Positions 16,668-24,789 are shown, counted from the first letter of the stretch. The stretch is DNA of 25,360 bases from VBDM01 sp964430565 (GCA_964430565.1 CAYSFD010000053.1:1-25360), one strand, 5' to 3'. Notes: generated from the letters alone by a model not told the origin. Numbers and translations are program-made.

Positions 16668-17852
16668 ATGTCATTGAACGACCCGCAATGGGGCAAGCGA
16701 GGCGGCGGCAACCAGGGGCCACCTGATCTCGACGAGATGTGGCGCAACTTCAACCAGAAGCTGAACGGCCTGTTTGGCCGGCGCCGCGGCGGGGCTTCGG
16801 ATCAGGGTGAGCCGCCCAGCGCCAGGCAGCTCGGTGGAGGAGCCGGCCTCATCGGCCTCGTCATATTGATCGCTTGGCTCGCGAGCGGTTTCTACATCGT
16901 GGTTGAGGGCCAGCGCGGCGTCGTGCTCACGTTCGGCCGGTTTTCCGAAGTGACCAACGCCGGGTTGCGTTGGCGGCTGCCGTATCCCGTTCAGAGCCAT
17001 GAGATCGTGAACCTGGCCGGCGTGCGCACGATCGGGGTGGGTTACCGCGACGTGAAGACCAAGGTGCTCAAGGAATCGCTCATGCTGACCGACGACGAGA
17101 ATATCGTCGACATCCAGATGGCGGTCCAGTACACGCTCAAGGACGCGAGAGACTACCTGTTCAACAATCGGCGGCCCGACGACGCCGTGTTGCAGGCCGC
17201 CGAAACCGCACTGCGCGAGGTCATCGGCAAGAGCAAGATGGATTTCGTGCTCAATCAGGGTCAGGCCGTCGTGGCGAAGGCGATGCCGGTCATGCAGGAT
17301 ATTCTCGACCGCTACAAGACCGGAATCCAGATCAGCGCCGTGAACATCCAGAACGCGCAGCCGCCGGAGCAGGTCCAGGCGGCGTTCGACGACGCAGTCA
17401 AGGCGAATCAGGATCGCGAACGGCTGAAAAACGAGGGACAAGCTTACTTCAACGACGTGGTGCCGAAAGCCGGTGGGGTGGCCTCGCGGCTCCTGCTCGA
17501 GGCCGAAGGCTACAGGCAGCGCGTGATCGCCAATTCCGAAGGGGAGGCGTCGCGGTTCAGGCAGATCCTGGTCGAGTACAACAAGGCGCCGCAGGTGACA
17601 CGCGAGCGCCTTTATATCGAGACCGTTCAGCAGATGCTGGCGAGCACCTCGAAGATTCTGATCGACGCCAGGGCGGGCGGCAACCTGCTGTACTTGCCGC
17701 TCGACAAGATCATGCAGATGTCGGGCGCGGCATCACCGGAACTGCTCGGGTCGCAACGGTCATCCCAGGCGGCCGAGCCGCCGGCCCCGCCGGAGTCCGG
17801 CGCCCGCTCGCGCGAAGCGCTGCGTCCACGCGAGCGTGGGGAGCGGCAATGA
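16668..17852 (+). CDS. hflK: FtsH protease modulator HflK (SPFH protein)
   Basis: A 394-residue inner-membrane protein that forms, with HflC, the large periplasmic cage around FtsH and regulates its proteolysis. A Gly-rich cytosolic N-terminus (MSLNDPQWGKRGGGNQGPP) leads to a membrane segment at about 58-78, then the SPFH/band-7 domain beginning at VEGQRGVVLTFGRF and a long helical region. AGGA at 16658-16661 supports ATG 16668; the upstream in-frame extension to 16512 is coding sequence of hflX in another frame. The stop overlaps hflC by four bases (ATGA). The C-terminal tail is Pro/Ala/Glu/Arg-rich and presumably disordered. Confidence 0.97.
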   Translation: MSLNDPQWGKRGGGNQGPPDLDEMWRNFNQKLNGLFGRRRGGASDQGEPPSARQLGGGAGLIGLVILIAWLASGFYIVVEGQRGVVLTFGRFSEVTNAGLRWRLPYPVQSHEIVNLAGVRTIGVGYRDVKTKVLKESLMLTDDENIVDIQMAVQYTLKDARDYLFNNRRPDDAVLQAAETALREVIGKSKMDFVLNQGQAVVAKAMPVMQDILDRYKTGIQISAVNIQNAQPPEQVQAAFDDAVKANQDRERLKNEGQAYFNDVVPKAGGVASRLLLEAEGYRQRVIANSEGEASRFRQILVEYNKAPQVTRERLYIETVQQMLASTSKILIDARAGGNLLYLPLDKIMQMSGAASPELLGSQRSSQAAEPPAPPESGARSREALRPRERGERQ

Positions 17853-18727
17853 ATACCCGCTTAAGCGTTTCGCTCGCCGTCGTCGTCGGCGTGGTCATGC
17901 TGGTGAGCATGTCCGCGTTCACCGTGGACCAGCGGGATCGCACCATCGTGTTCCAGCTTGGCGAAATCAAAGAGATCATCGACGAGCCTGGCCTGCATTT
18001 CAAATGGCCTCTGATCCAGAATGTGCGGAGCTTCCCCAAACTCATCCTGACCTGGGATGATCCGGAGGCGCAGAGATTCATCACCGTGGAAAACAAGCCG
18101 GTGCTGGTTGACGCGTTCGTCAAGTGGCGCATCGTCGACGTGAAGACGTTCTACGTCTCGGTGGCTGGCGACGAAATCGCGGCCGCCCGGCGCATCAACC
18201 AGACCGTCAACGGCCTGCTGCGGGAGGAATTCGGCAAGCGCACGGTGCACGATGTGGTCTCGGGCGAGCGCGACGACATCATGAGCACCGTGCGCGAGAA
18301 GGTGGACCAGGACGTACGCGCCCTGGGCATCGAGGTGGTGGACGTTAGGCTGAAGCGCGTCGATTTGCCGCAGGAGGTCAGTGTCGACGTCTATCGCCGG
18401 ATGGAGTCCGAGCGCAAGCGCGTCGCCTCGGAGCAGCGCTCGAACGGTTCCGCCGAGGCCGAGAAGATCCGCGCCGACGCCGACAAGCAGCGTGAAATCA
18501 TCATCGCCGAGGCCTACCGCGACGCGCAGCGCATCAAGGGAGAAGGCGACGCGAAGGCCGCGGCAATCTACGCGCGCGCCTTCAACGAGAATCCCGAGTT
18601 CTACGCGTTTTACCGCAGCCTCGAGGCTTACCGCGCCAGCTTCAAAAGTAGGAGCGACGTGCTGGTGCTCGACCCGAATTCGGAGTTCTTCAGGTACTTC
18701 AGGAACCTGGGGAAGGGCAGCAAGTGA
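17849..18727 (+). CDS. hflC: FtsH protease modulator HflC (SPFH protein)
   Basis: A 292-residue partner of HflK. A membrane segment lies at about 5-24, followed by the SPFH domain (TVDQRDRTIVFQLGEIKEI onward) and a charged coiled-coil (KRVASEQRSNGSAEAEKIRADADKQ region). The C-terminal VLVLDPNSEFFRYFRNL motif is typical of HflC. It is coupled to hflK by an ATGA overlap and ends directly before the next small gene. Confidence 0.97.
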   Translation: MNTRLSVSLAVVVGVVMLVSMSAFTVDQRDRTIVFQLGEIKEIIDEPGLHFKWPLIQNVRSFPKLILTWDDPEAQRFITVENKPVLVDAFVKWRIVDVKTFYVSVAGDEIAAARRINQTVNGLLREEFGKRTVHDVVSGERDDIMSTVREKVDQDVRALGIEVVDVRLKRVDLPQEVSVDVYRRMESERKRVASEQRSNGSAEAEKIRADADKQREIIIAEAYRDAQRIKGEGDAKAAAIYARAFNENPEFYAFYRSLEAYRASFKSRSDVLVLDPNSEFFRYFRNLGKGSK

Positions 18728-18913
18728 ATGGGCACCACGTTTCTCATGGCGATCGCCCTGATGCTGGTGATCGAGGGTGTGCTGCCGTTTATCCTGCCGA
18801 AACTCTGGCGCGAGACATTTCGCCGCATCACCGAGTTTACTGACGGGCAGATCCGCTTTTTCGGGCTCTCCTCGATGTTGGTTGGCCTGTTAATTCTCTA
18901 TTTCGTCCGGTAG
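18728..18913 (+). CDS. DUF2065 (YjeT-like) small membrane protein
   Basis: A 61-residue protein with two hydrophobic segments (about 4-24 and 42-60) separated by a basic loop containing the PKLWRETFRRI motif, the hallmark of DUF2065. ATG 18728 follows the hflC stop without a gap. The family is regularly found between hflC and hisZ/purA in Proteobacteria; the function is not established, and co-occurrence with HflKC suggests a membrane-associated accessory role. Confidence 0.92.
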   Translation: MGTTFLMAIALMLVIEGVLPFILPKLWRETFRRITEFTDGQIRFFGLSSMLVGLLILYFVR

Positions 18914-18920
18914 CGCGTCG

Positions 18921-20069
18921 ATGCGTCGCTGGCTCCTTCCGGAAAGCATCGAGGACATCCTGCCGCCGCAGGCTCAGCGGATCGAACTGATGCGCGCGAA
19001 GCTGCTCGAGCTGTTTCGCCTTCAGGGCTACCAGCTGGTGATTCCGCCGATGCTCGAGTACCTCGAGTCGCTCCTCACCGGTACCGGGCACGACCTCGAT
19101 CTGCGCACCTTCAAATTGGTCGATCAGCTCTCGGGACGCATGATGGGTGTTCGCGCCGACATCACGCCGCAGGTTGCGCGCATCGATGCGCACCTCTTGA
19201 ACGGCAAGGGAGTCACGCGGCTGTGCTACAGCGGAAGCGTGCTGCACACGCGGCCGCGGGGGCTCGATTCGACCCGGGAGCCTCTGCAGATCGGCGCGGA
19301 AATCTACGGTCACGCCGGAATAGAGAGCGACCTGGAAATCCAGCAGCTTCTGGTAGAGTCGCTGGCCGCCTGCGGCATCGCCGATGCGCGTCTCGACATC
19401 GGCCATGTCGCCGTGTTTCGCGCGATCTGCCGGCACGGCGGAGTCGGGCCTGAGCTCGAGTCCGACCTGTACGAGGTGCTGGCGGGAAAGGACCTGCCCG
19501 CGCTGCGTACGGTGACCAGGCGCCTCCCGAAAGCGACGCGCAAAGCGCTGCTCGCTCTTCCCGAGCTGTACGGAGACAGCGCGATGATCGAGCGCGCCGT
19601 CCGCTCGCTGCCCAAGTATGCTGAAATCAAGGCCGCCCTGCGAGACCTCAAGGCTCTCTCGCGCAGGGGCAGGATTCCCGTGTCGGTTGACCTTGCGGAC
19701 CTCCGCGGATACCACTATCACAGCGGGGTCGTGTTTGCGGCTTATGCGCCCGGGGTGGCCAACGCGATTGCGCTCGGCGGGCGTTACGATGAAGTCGGCA
19801 AGGCGTTCGGACGCGCGCGCCCGGCTACCGGATTCAGCATGGACCTGCGCGATCTCACCCGCGCAGCCCCGCGCGAGACGCGGGAGGCCGCCGTGTGCGC
19901 GCCGTACTCGACCGATCCCGGGCTCGAGGCCGCCGTGCGGAAGCTGCGGTCCGGCGGAGAGGTCGTCGTGGTCGCGCTTCCAGGCCACGCCGCCGCGCGC
20001 ATTCAACCCGATTGCGACCGCGAGCTGGTGAAGCACCACGGCAAGTGGATCGTGCGGAAAATGAAATGA
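18921..20069 (+). CDS. hisZ: ATP phosphoribosyltransferase regulatory subunit HisZ
   Basis: A 382-residue histidyl-tRNA-synthetase paralogue that binds the short form of HisG and gives it histidine feedback control in the first step of histidine synthesis. It begins WLLPESIEDILPPQAQRIE and has the class II core (GVRADITPQVARIDAH, RLCYSGSVLHTRP, GAEIYGHAG), but the HisRS anticodon-binding domain is absent. The presence of HisZ implies a short HisG elsewhere in this genome. It starts 7 bases after the DUF2065 gene and overlaps purA by four bases. Confidence 0.97.
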   Translation: MRRWLLPESIEDILPPQAQRIELMRAKLLELFRLQGYQLVIPPMLEYLESLLTGTGHDLDLRTFKLVDQLSGRMMGVRADITPQVARIDAHLLNGKGVTRLCYSGSVLHTRPRGLDSTREPLQIGAEIYGHAGIESDLEIQQLLVESLAACGIADARLDIGHVAVFRAICRHGGVGPELESDLYEVLAGKDLPALRTVTRRLPKATRKALLALPELYGDSAMIERAVRSLPKYAEIKAALRDLKALSRRGRIPVSVDLADLRGYHYHSGVVFAAYAPGVANAIALGGRYDEVGKAFGRARPATGFSMDLRDLTRAAPRETREAAVCAPYSTDPGLEAAVRKLRSGGEVVVVALPGHAAARIQPDCDRELVKHHGKWIVRKMK

Positions 20070-21370
20070 CCGCGATGATGGGCAAGAACGTCGTAGTCAT
20101 AGGCACCCAGTGGGGTGACGAAGGCAAGGGAAAGGTGGTGGACTGGCTCACCGACCATGCCCAAGGCGTAGTTCGCTTCCAGGGCGGACATAACGCCGGG
20201 CATACGCTGGTGATCGGCGGCAAGAAGACCGTGTTGCACCTCGTTCCCTCGGGGATTCTCCGAGATGGAGTGACCTGCTACATCGGCAACGGCGTGGTGC
20301 TTTCGCCCAAAGCGCTGGTCGAAGAGATGGACGAGCTCCAGCGCGCCGGGGCGGACGTCGCCGCCCGGCTGCGAATCTCCGAAGCCTGCCCCCTGATACT
20401 TCCGTACCACGCGGCAATCGACGTCGCGCGTGAATCGGCGCAGGGCGCGGCGAAAATCGGCACGACCGGCCGCGGAATCGGACCCGCTTACGAAGACAAA
20501 GTAGCGCGCCGCGCGATCCGCCTTCGGGACCTCATGGTGCCGGAACGCTTTTCGGCGAAGCTTGAGCCGCTCCTTGATTTCCACAACTTCGTGCTGACGA
20601 AATACCTCGGCGCGAAGCCTGTCGATTTCGCGAAGGTCCGGGATGAGACGCTTGCGCTCGCGCCGCGGCTGAAGCCGCTGGTGGCCGATGTTTCGCGTGC
20701 TCTCTACGATGCGAATCGGGCCGGCAAGAACCTGCTTTTCGAAGGCGCGCAAGGCGCCCTGCTCGACGTCGATCACGGCACCTACCCGTACGTGACCTCG
20801 AGCAACTGCGTCGCCGGCGCGGCGGCGGCCGGCGCCGGCATCGGACCGCAGATGCTCCACTACGTTCTGGGCATCGCCAAGGCGTACACGACGCGGGTCG
20901 GCTCGGGCCCTTTTCCCACGGAGCTCGCTGACAGCAACGGAGAGTTGCTCCGCACCCGCGGCCAGGAATTCGGCGCGACGACAGGGCGGCCGCGGCGCTG
21001 CGGCTGGTTTGACGCGGCGGCGCTCAGGCGCTCAATCCAGATCAACGGCGTGTCGGGCCTTTGCATCACCAAGCTCGACGTGCTCGACGGGATGGAGAAA
21101 GTCAGACTGTGCACCGGCTACCGCATCGACGGCGCGATCCACGAGCTGCTGCCGCTCGGGGCTGAAGACGCTGCACGGTGCGAGCCGATGTACGAGGAGC
21201 TTCCCGGATGGCGGGAAAGCACCGTCGGCGTGAGCGCCTACGAGAGGCTGCCCACGCAGGCGCGCGCTTATCTCGATCGCCTGCGATCGCTCTGCGGCGT
21301 GCCGGTCGATATGATTTCCACCGGCGCGGACAGAAACGAGACGATCGTTCTGCGTCACCCGTTTCACTGA
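20066..21370 (+). CDS. purA: Adenylosuccinate synthetase
   Basis: A 434-residue enzyme that converts IMP and aspartate to adenylosuccinate using GTP, the first committed step to AMP. The P-loop is GDEGKGK at 17-23 after the conserved VIGTQWGDEG; GGHNAGHT, TTGRGIGPAYEDK and FEGAQGALLDVDHGTYPYVTSSN are all present. ATG 20066 overlaps the hisZ stop (ATGA); ATGs at 20075 and 20078 are alternative starts. It closes the housekeeping run; the next gene begins after only 21 bases. Confidence 0.98.
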   Translation: MTAMMGKNVVVIGTQWGDEGKGKVVDWLTDHAQGVVRFQGGHNAGHTLVIGGKKTVLHLVPSGILRDGVTCYIGNGVVLSPKALVEEMDELQRAGADVAARLRISEACPLILPYHAAIDVARESAQGAAKIGTTGRGIGPAYEDKVARRAIRLRDLMVPERFSAKLEPLLDFHNFVLTKYLGAKPVDFAKVRDETLALAPRLKPLVADVSRALYDANRAGKNLLFEGAQGALLDVDHGTYPYVTSSNCVAGAAAAGAGIGPQMLHYVLGIAKAYTTRVGSGPFPTELADSNGELLRTRGQEFGATTGRPRRCGWFDAAALRRSIQINGVSGLCITKLDVLDGMEKVRLCTGYRIDGAIHELLPLGAEDAARCEPMYEELPGWRESTVGVSAYERLPTQARAYLDRLRSLCGVPVDMISTGADRNETIVLRHPFH

Positions 21371-21381
21371 GTTCTGTATAC

Positions 21382-21387
21382 GGAGGG
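21382..21387 (+). promoter_or_regulatory. Ribosome-binding site of the aryl-AMP ligase
   Basis: GGAGGG is followed by GTG at 21392 (4-base spacing) and TTG at 21395 (7-base spacing). The spacing slightly favours TTG, which would remove one residue only. Confidence 0.6.
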
Positions 21388-21391
21388 CAGG

Positions 21392-23047
21392 GTGTTGGAG
21401 GGTGTGGTCCCGTTTCCGCCGGAGTTCGCAAAACGCTACCGCGAAAAGGGCTATTGGCGGGACAAGTCGCTCGCCGAGGAATTCGCTCGGGTGTTCAAAC
21501 AGTACGCCGACCGCACCGCGTTCATCGATCGCGACTCGTCCTTCACCTACGCCGAGGTCGACCGCGTCTCCGGGCGCCTGGCGCTGAACCTGCTCGAGGC
21601 GGGACTCGCGCCGCTCGATCGGGTGGTCGTGCAGTTGCCGAACGTCATCGAGTTTGTGTTTCTCTATTTCGCCCTTCAGAAAATCGGTTGCATCCCGATC
21701 GCGGCGCTTGCCTCGCACCGCTATCTCGAAGTGAACCAGTTCGTGAGGCTCTCCGGGGCGAGCGCCTGCATTACGCCGGACCGGCACGGAGATTTCGATT
21801 TCGCCGGGATGGTGAGGCGGATACGCAAGGAATCACCTTCGCTCAAGCTCGGCATCGTCCTGGGCGACGCACCCGAGGGATTTCTCTCGCTCACAGAGCT
21901 CATATCGCGTCCGGCGAAGAGTCCCGCGGAGGATCTCGCCAAGCTCAGGATCGATCCCAGCAACCCGGCGATATTTCAGCTCTCCGGTGGCACTACCGGC
22001 GTACCCAAGCTCATTCCCCGGACCCACAACGACTACGCCTACAATTCGAAAATCGCGTCGAAGGTGTGCGAGGTCACGGAAGAATCCGTCCTGCTGCTCG
22101 CGCTGCCCATCGCGCACAATCTTCCGCTCGCCTGTCCGGGCCTGCAGGGCTACATGTTCAGCGGAGGCAAAGTCGTACTCTCGGCGAATACCCGGCCGGA
22201 GGACCTCTTCGGCCTCATCCAGCGCCACCGGGTGAGTCACCTGAAGGTCGTGCCGGCACTGCTCATCCGTCTGATCAACGATCCGGCCATCGGCAAGTAC
22301 GATCTTTCCTCGCTGCGCATTATCCAGAGCGGCGGCCAGCGCATGCAGCCCGAGGTGAGGCTGCGCACGAAAGAGCTCATTCCGAGTGTCACGGTGCAGG
22401 AGAACTTCGGCATGTCGGAAGGGATGCTCTTCTTCGTGCGCCTCGACGATCCGGAGGATGTGCGACTGGAGACTTGCGGTCGGCCCCTTTCGTCCGACGA
22501 CGAAGTCAAGCTTGTGGACGACGAGGGCAGCGAGGTCACTTCCGGAGAGGTGGGCGAGCTAACCTGCCGCGGGCCCTATACGCTGCGCGGTTACTTCGGC
22601 GTACCCGAATACAACGCCCGGCAGTTCTCTCCGGACGGGTTCTACCGTTCCGGGGACCTCATGCGCTTGCACCCCTCGGGCAACTACGTCGTCGAAGGCC
22701 GCAAGAAGGACCTCATCAACCGCGGCGGCGAGAAGATCAGCGCCGAGGAAATCGAAAACCTGATTCTTTCGCATCCCTCGGTGCAGAATATCGCCTGCGT
22801 GCCGATACCCGATCCTCACCTGGGCGAAAGGATGTGTGCCTGCGTGATCCTGAAGAGAGACTGCGCCCTGACGTTCGGCGAGCTGGTTGCGTTTCTCATG
22901 GAAAAGGAAATCGCCAAGTTCAAGCTGCCCGAACGCCTTGAGATCCTGGCGGATTTCCCGGTGTCCACCTTCGGAAAGGTTTCAAAGAAGGCGCTCACCG
23001 AGATGCTCGCGGCAAAACTTACTCACGAACGCACGGCCAGCGCCTGA
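21392..23047 (+). CDS. EntE/DhbE-family aryl-acid AMP ligase, salicylate-type pocket
   Basis: A 551-residue ANL-superfamily enzyme that would adenylate an aromatic carboxylic acid with ATP and pass it to CoA or a carrier protein. The P-loop-like A3 motif is at 198-206 (SGGTTGVPK), then IPRTHNDYAYN as in EntE; FGMSEG at 339-344 is A5, YRSGDL is A7, GRKKDLINRGGEKI is A8 and K529 in GKVSKK is the A10 catalytic lysine. The N-terminal EFAKRYREKGYWRDK also matches EntE. Pocket residues aligned by eye: His242-Asn243 equal His234-Asn235 of DhbE; Cys248 replaces Ser240 and Leu346 replaces Val337, the combination I recall from salicylate-activating enzymes (YbtE, PchD, MbtA). No siderophore NRPS is visible, so a catabolic CoA-ligase role is as likely. 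The gene may be read from the purA transcript. Exact substrate unproven. Confidence 0.9.
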   Translation: MLEGVVPFPPEFAKRYREKGYWRDKSLAEEFARVFKQYADRTAFIDRDSSFTYAEVDRVSGRLALNLLEAGLAPLDRVVVQLPNVIEFVFLYFALQKIGCIPIAALASHRYLEVNQFVRLSGASACITPDRHGDFDFAGMVRRIRKESPSLKLGIVLGDAPEGFLSLTELISRPAKSPAEDLAKLRIDPSNPAIFQLSGGTTGVPKLIPRTHNDYAYNSKIASKVCEVTEESVLLLALPIAHNLPLACPGLQGYMFSGGKVVLSANTRPEDLFGLIQRHRVSHLKVVPALLIRLINDPAIGKYDLSSLRIIQSGGQRMQPEVRLRTKELIPSVTVQENFGMSEGMLFFVRLDDPEDVRLETCGRPLSSDDEVKLVDDEGSEVTSGEVGELTCRGPYTLRGYFGVPEYNARQFSPDGFYRSGDLMRLHPSGNYVVEGRKKDLINRGGEKISAEEIENLILSHPSVQNIACVPIPDPHLGERMCACVILKRDCALTFGELVAFLMEKEIAKFKLPERLEILADFPVSTFGKVSKKALTEMLAAKLTHERTASA

Positions 23048-23059
23048 ACCGAAAACGCC

Positions 23060-23902
23060 ATGCGCATCATCGACCTGCACTGCTACCCCGGCACGAAAGA
23101 ATGGATCACGAGCCAGGGTCCTTACGTCGATGCGCTCGCCAAGTACTGGAACCGCGGCTGGGCCGCCAAGAAGGAAGACGAGGTGGTCCGGGACTTCACG
23201 GACGCGGGTGTCGAAGCGGTGCTGGTTGCTCTTGACCTTGAGACTACGATCGGGACCCCGCCATGCAGCAACGAGTACGTGCACGGAATGTGGAAGCGCC
23301 ATCCGAAGCGCATTATTCAGGCTTGGGGTGCGCTCGAGCCGGCGAAGGGCGATGTCGCAATCCAGCAGGCAAAGAAGGCCGTGAGGGAACTGGGCATGAT
23401 CGGTTTTCATTTTCACCCGATCATGCAGCACTTCGCGGTGAACGACAGGCGCTACTACCCCTTGTTCGAGGTTATCTCCGAGCTGAACGCCGCGGTGATG
23501 ATCGATGTCGGAACGACCGGGATGGGCGCCGGCCTGCCAGGGGGGATGGGCGCAAGGATCCGGCACGCACATCCTTCCGCGATCGACGACCTCGCCGCGG
23601 ATTTTCCGACGTTGAAGATTATCATGGCGCATCCGGGTTGGCCGTGGGTCGACGAGACGACCGCGGTCGCGCTGCACAAGGGCAACGTCCACTGGGAGAT
23701 GTCGGGCTGGGCGCCAAAGTACTTTCCCGCCCAGCTCAAAGTGGACATGCGCGCGCGGCTGCAGGACAAGATCATGTTCGGCAGCGACTATCCGAGCCTG
23801 CCCTATGAGCGCATCCTCAAGGAATGGCAGGAGCTCGGCTACTCCGATGCCGTCATGGAGAAGATCTTCCACCAGAACGCCGAGCGCGTCCTTGGTCTGT
23901 AA
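23060..23902 (+). CDS. Amidohydrolase-2 family (ACMSD-like) TIM-barrel hydrolase
   Basis: A 280-residue protein of the COG2159 amidohydrolase/decarboxylase family, starting 12 bases after the ligase. Family landmarks: strand 1 metal motif D5-L-H7-C-Y9, G115-F-H117-F-H119-P, strand 5 V147-M-I-D149-V-G, H191 in MAHPGWPW, and D243 in MFGSDYPS. Compared with the ACMSD consensus (D-x-H-x-H, then VLIH-x-G), the second His of strand 1 is Tyr9 and the strand 5 His is Asp149, so the metal site is incomplete or altered. Relatives act on aromatic or beta-keto acids; CouO of Rhodococcus, a beta-ketoacyl-CoA hydrolase in p-hydroxycinnamate degradation, is an amidohydrolase-family comparison. The specific reaction here is unknown. 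Confidence 0.88.
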   Translation: MRIIDLHCYPGTKEWITSQGPYVDALAKYWNRGWAAKKEDEVVRDFTDAGVEAVLVALDLETTIGTPPCSNEYVHGMWKRHPKRIIQAWGALEPAKGDVAIQQAKKAVRELGMIGFHFHPIMQHFAVNDRRYYPLFEVISELNAAVMIDVGTTGMGAGLPGGMGARIRHAHPSAIDDLAADFPTLKIIMAHPGWPWVDETTAVALHKGNVHWEMSGWAPKYFPAQLKVDMRARLQDKIMFGSDYPSLPYERILKEWQELGYSDAVMEKIFHQNAERVLGL

Positions 23903-23944
23903 AGGCGCCACCCATGTCAATCGACCATTCACGAACGACTCCAC

Positions 23945-24712
23945 ATGTCGACGGCCGAGCATAAACCCGCAGCGCTGGTGACCGGTGCGGCGAGCGGCAT
24001 CGGAAGGAGCGTTGCGCTCGCGCTCGCGCGCGCCGGATACGACGTGGCCGTCAACTACAGTCGCAGCGAGGCCGCTGCAAGAGAGGTCGCCGTTGAGGCC
24101 GAGCAGGCCGGCGCCCGCACGCTGCTTGTGCGTTGTGACGTTGCCGACGACACCGCAGTCCGCGCGATGCTCAAAGCGGTCCAAGACAAGTTCGGGCGGC
24201 TGGACGTACTCATCAACAATGCGGGCACCACGAGCGAGGTCAAGGCCAAGGACTTTGACGCCATGACGGTAGAGGAATGGGACCGGGTGTTCGCGGTCAA
24301 CGTGCGGGGCGTTTTTCTCGTGACGCGGGCTGCGGTGCCGATGTTGCGTGCGTCCAAGGGCTGCATTGTCAACACGGCGAGCATCGTGGGCTTGAGGCCC
24401 GGGCCTCAAGCCCTGCCGTACGCCGCCAGCAAGGCCGCGGTGATCAACCTGACCAAGACGCTCGCCTACAATCTCGGGCCTGAAATTCGCGTCAACGCCG
24501 TGGCCCCGGGCTGGATGGAGGGCGATTGGATGCAGCGCATGCTCAAGGACAAGTACGACGATCTCATGGCGCGCCGCGCTAAACTCACACCCTTGAAACG
24601 CTGTGTCACCGCGGAGGACGTGGCGCAGACGATGATGTCGCTCGTCCAGTCCAACCGCTTCGTCACGGGCGAAGTGATCGTGATCGACGGCGGGTTCTCG
24701 AGCTCGACCTGA
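23945..24712 (+). CDS. SDR-family oxidoreductase (FabG-like 3-oxoacyl/3-hydroxyacyl dehydrogenase)
   Basis: A 255-residue classical short-chain dehydrogenase. The cofactor motif is T13-G-A-A-S-G-I-G20, NNAG is at 91-94, and the catalytic residues are N119, S146, Y159 and K163 (YAASK). The second strand ends in VNYSRSE, which favours NADP(H). The VAPGWMEGDWMQRML lid differs from the common GxxxT form. It lies 42 bases after the hydrolase with no internal promoter seen, so it is likely in the same transcript. Reduction or oxidation of a beta-keto/beta-hydroxy thioester is the natural guess from family and context, but SDR specificity cannot be read from sequence. Confidence 0.92.
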   Translation: MSTAEHKPAALVTGAASGIGRSVALALARAGYDVAVNYSRSEAAAREVAVEAEQAGARTLLVRCDVADDTAVRAMLKAVQDKFGRLDVLINNAGTTSEVKAKDFDAMTVEEWDRVFAVNVRGVFLVTRAAVPMLRASKGCIVNTASIVGLRPGPQALPYAASKAAVINLTKTLAYNLGPEIRVNAVAPGWMEGDWMQRMLKDKYDDLMARRAKLTPLKRCVTAEDVAQTMMSLVQSNRFVTGEVIVIDGGFSSST

Positions 24713-24718
24713 TCGAGG

Positions 24719-24747
24719 ATGTCGGCTCGGAGTGGGGCGGCTATAAT
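24719..24747 (+). promoter_or_regulatory. Sigma-70 promoter candidate for the acyl carrier protein gene
   Basis: A perfect TATAAT lies at 24742-24747. The hexamer 17 bases upstream (ATGTCG, 24719-24724) is a poor -35, so the promoter may need an activator. Transcription would start near 24754, giving a leader of about 80 bases. This separates the downstream ACP cluster from the ligase-hydrolase-SDR genes. Confidence 0.55.
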
Positions 24748-24762
24748 ACGCGCTACTTTGAG

Positions 24763-24789
24763 AGGATCGAATCCTTCGAGACGATCGTC
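24763..24789 (+). promoter_or_regulatory. Overlapping inverted repeats in the ACP leader, possible operator
   Basis: Three small palindromic elements follow the predicted transcription start: AGGAT-CGA-ATCCT (24763-24775), TCGAA-TCC-TTCGA (24767-24779, overlapping and mutually exclusive as a hairpin with the first) and the perfect palindrome GACGATCGTC (24780-24789). They could bind a repressor or form alternative leader hairpins; short palindromes also arise by chance. Confidence 0.3.

Noticed and set aside
19895..20065. N-terminal extension of purA back to 19895
   Set aside because: It is an Arg-rich shadow of hisZ; the family N-terminus begins just before GKNVVVIGTQWG.
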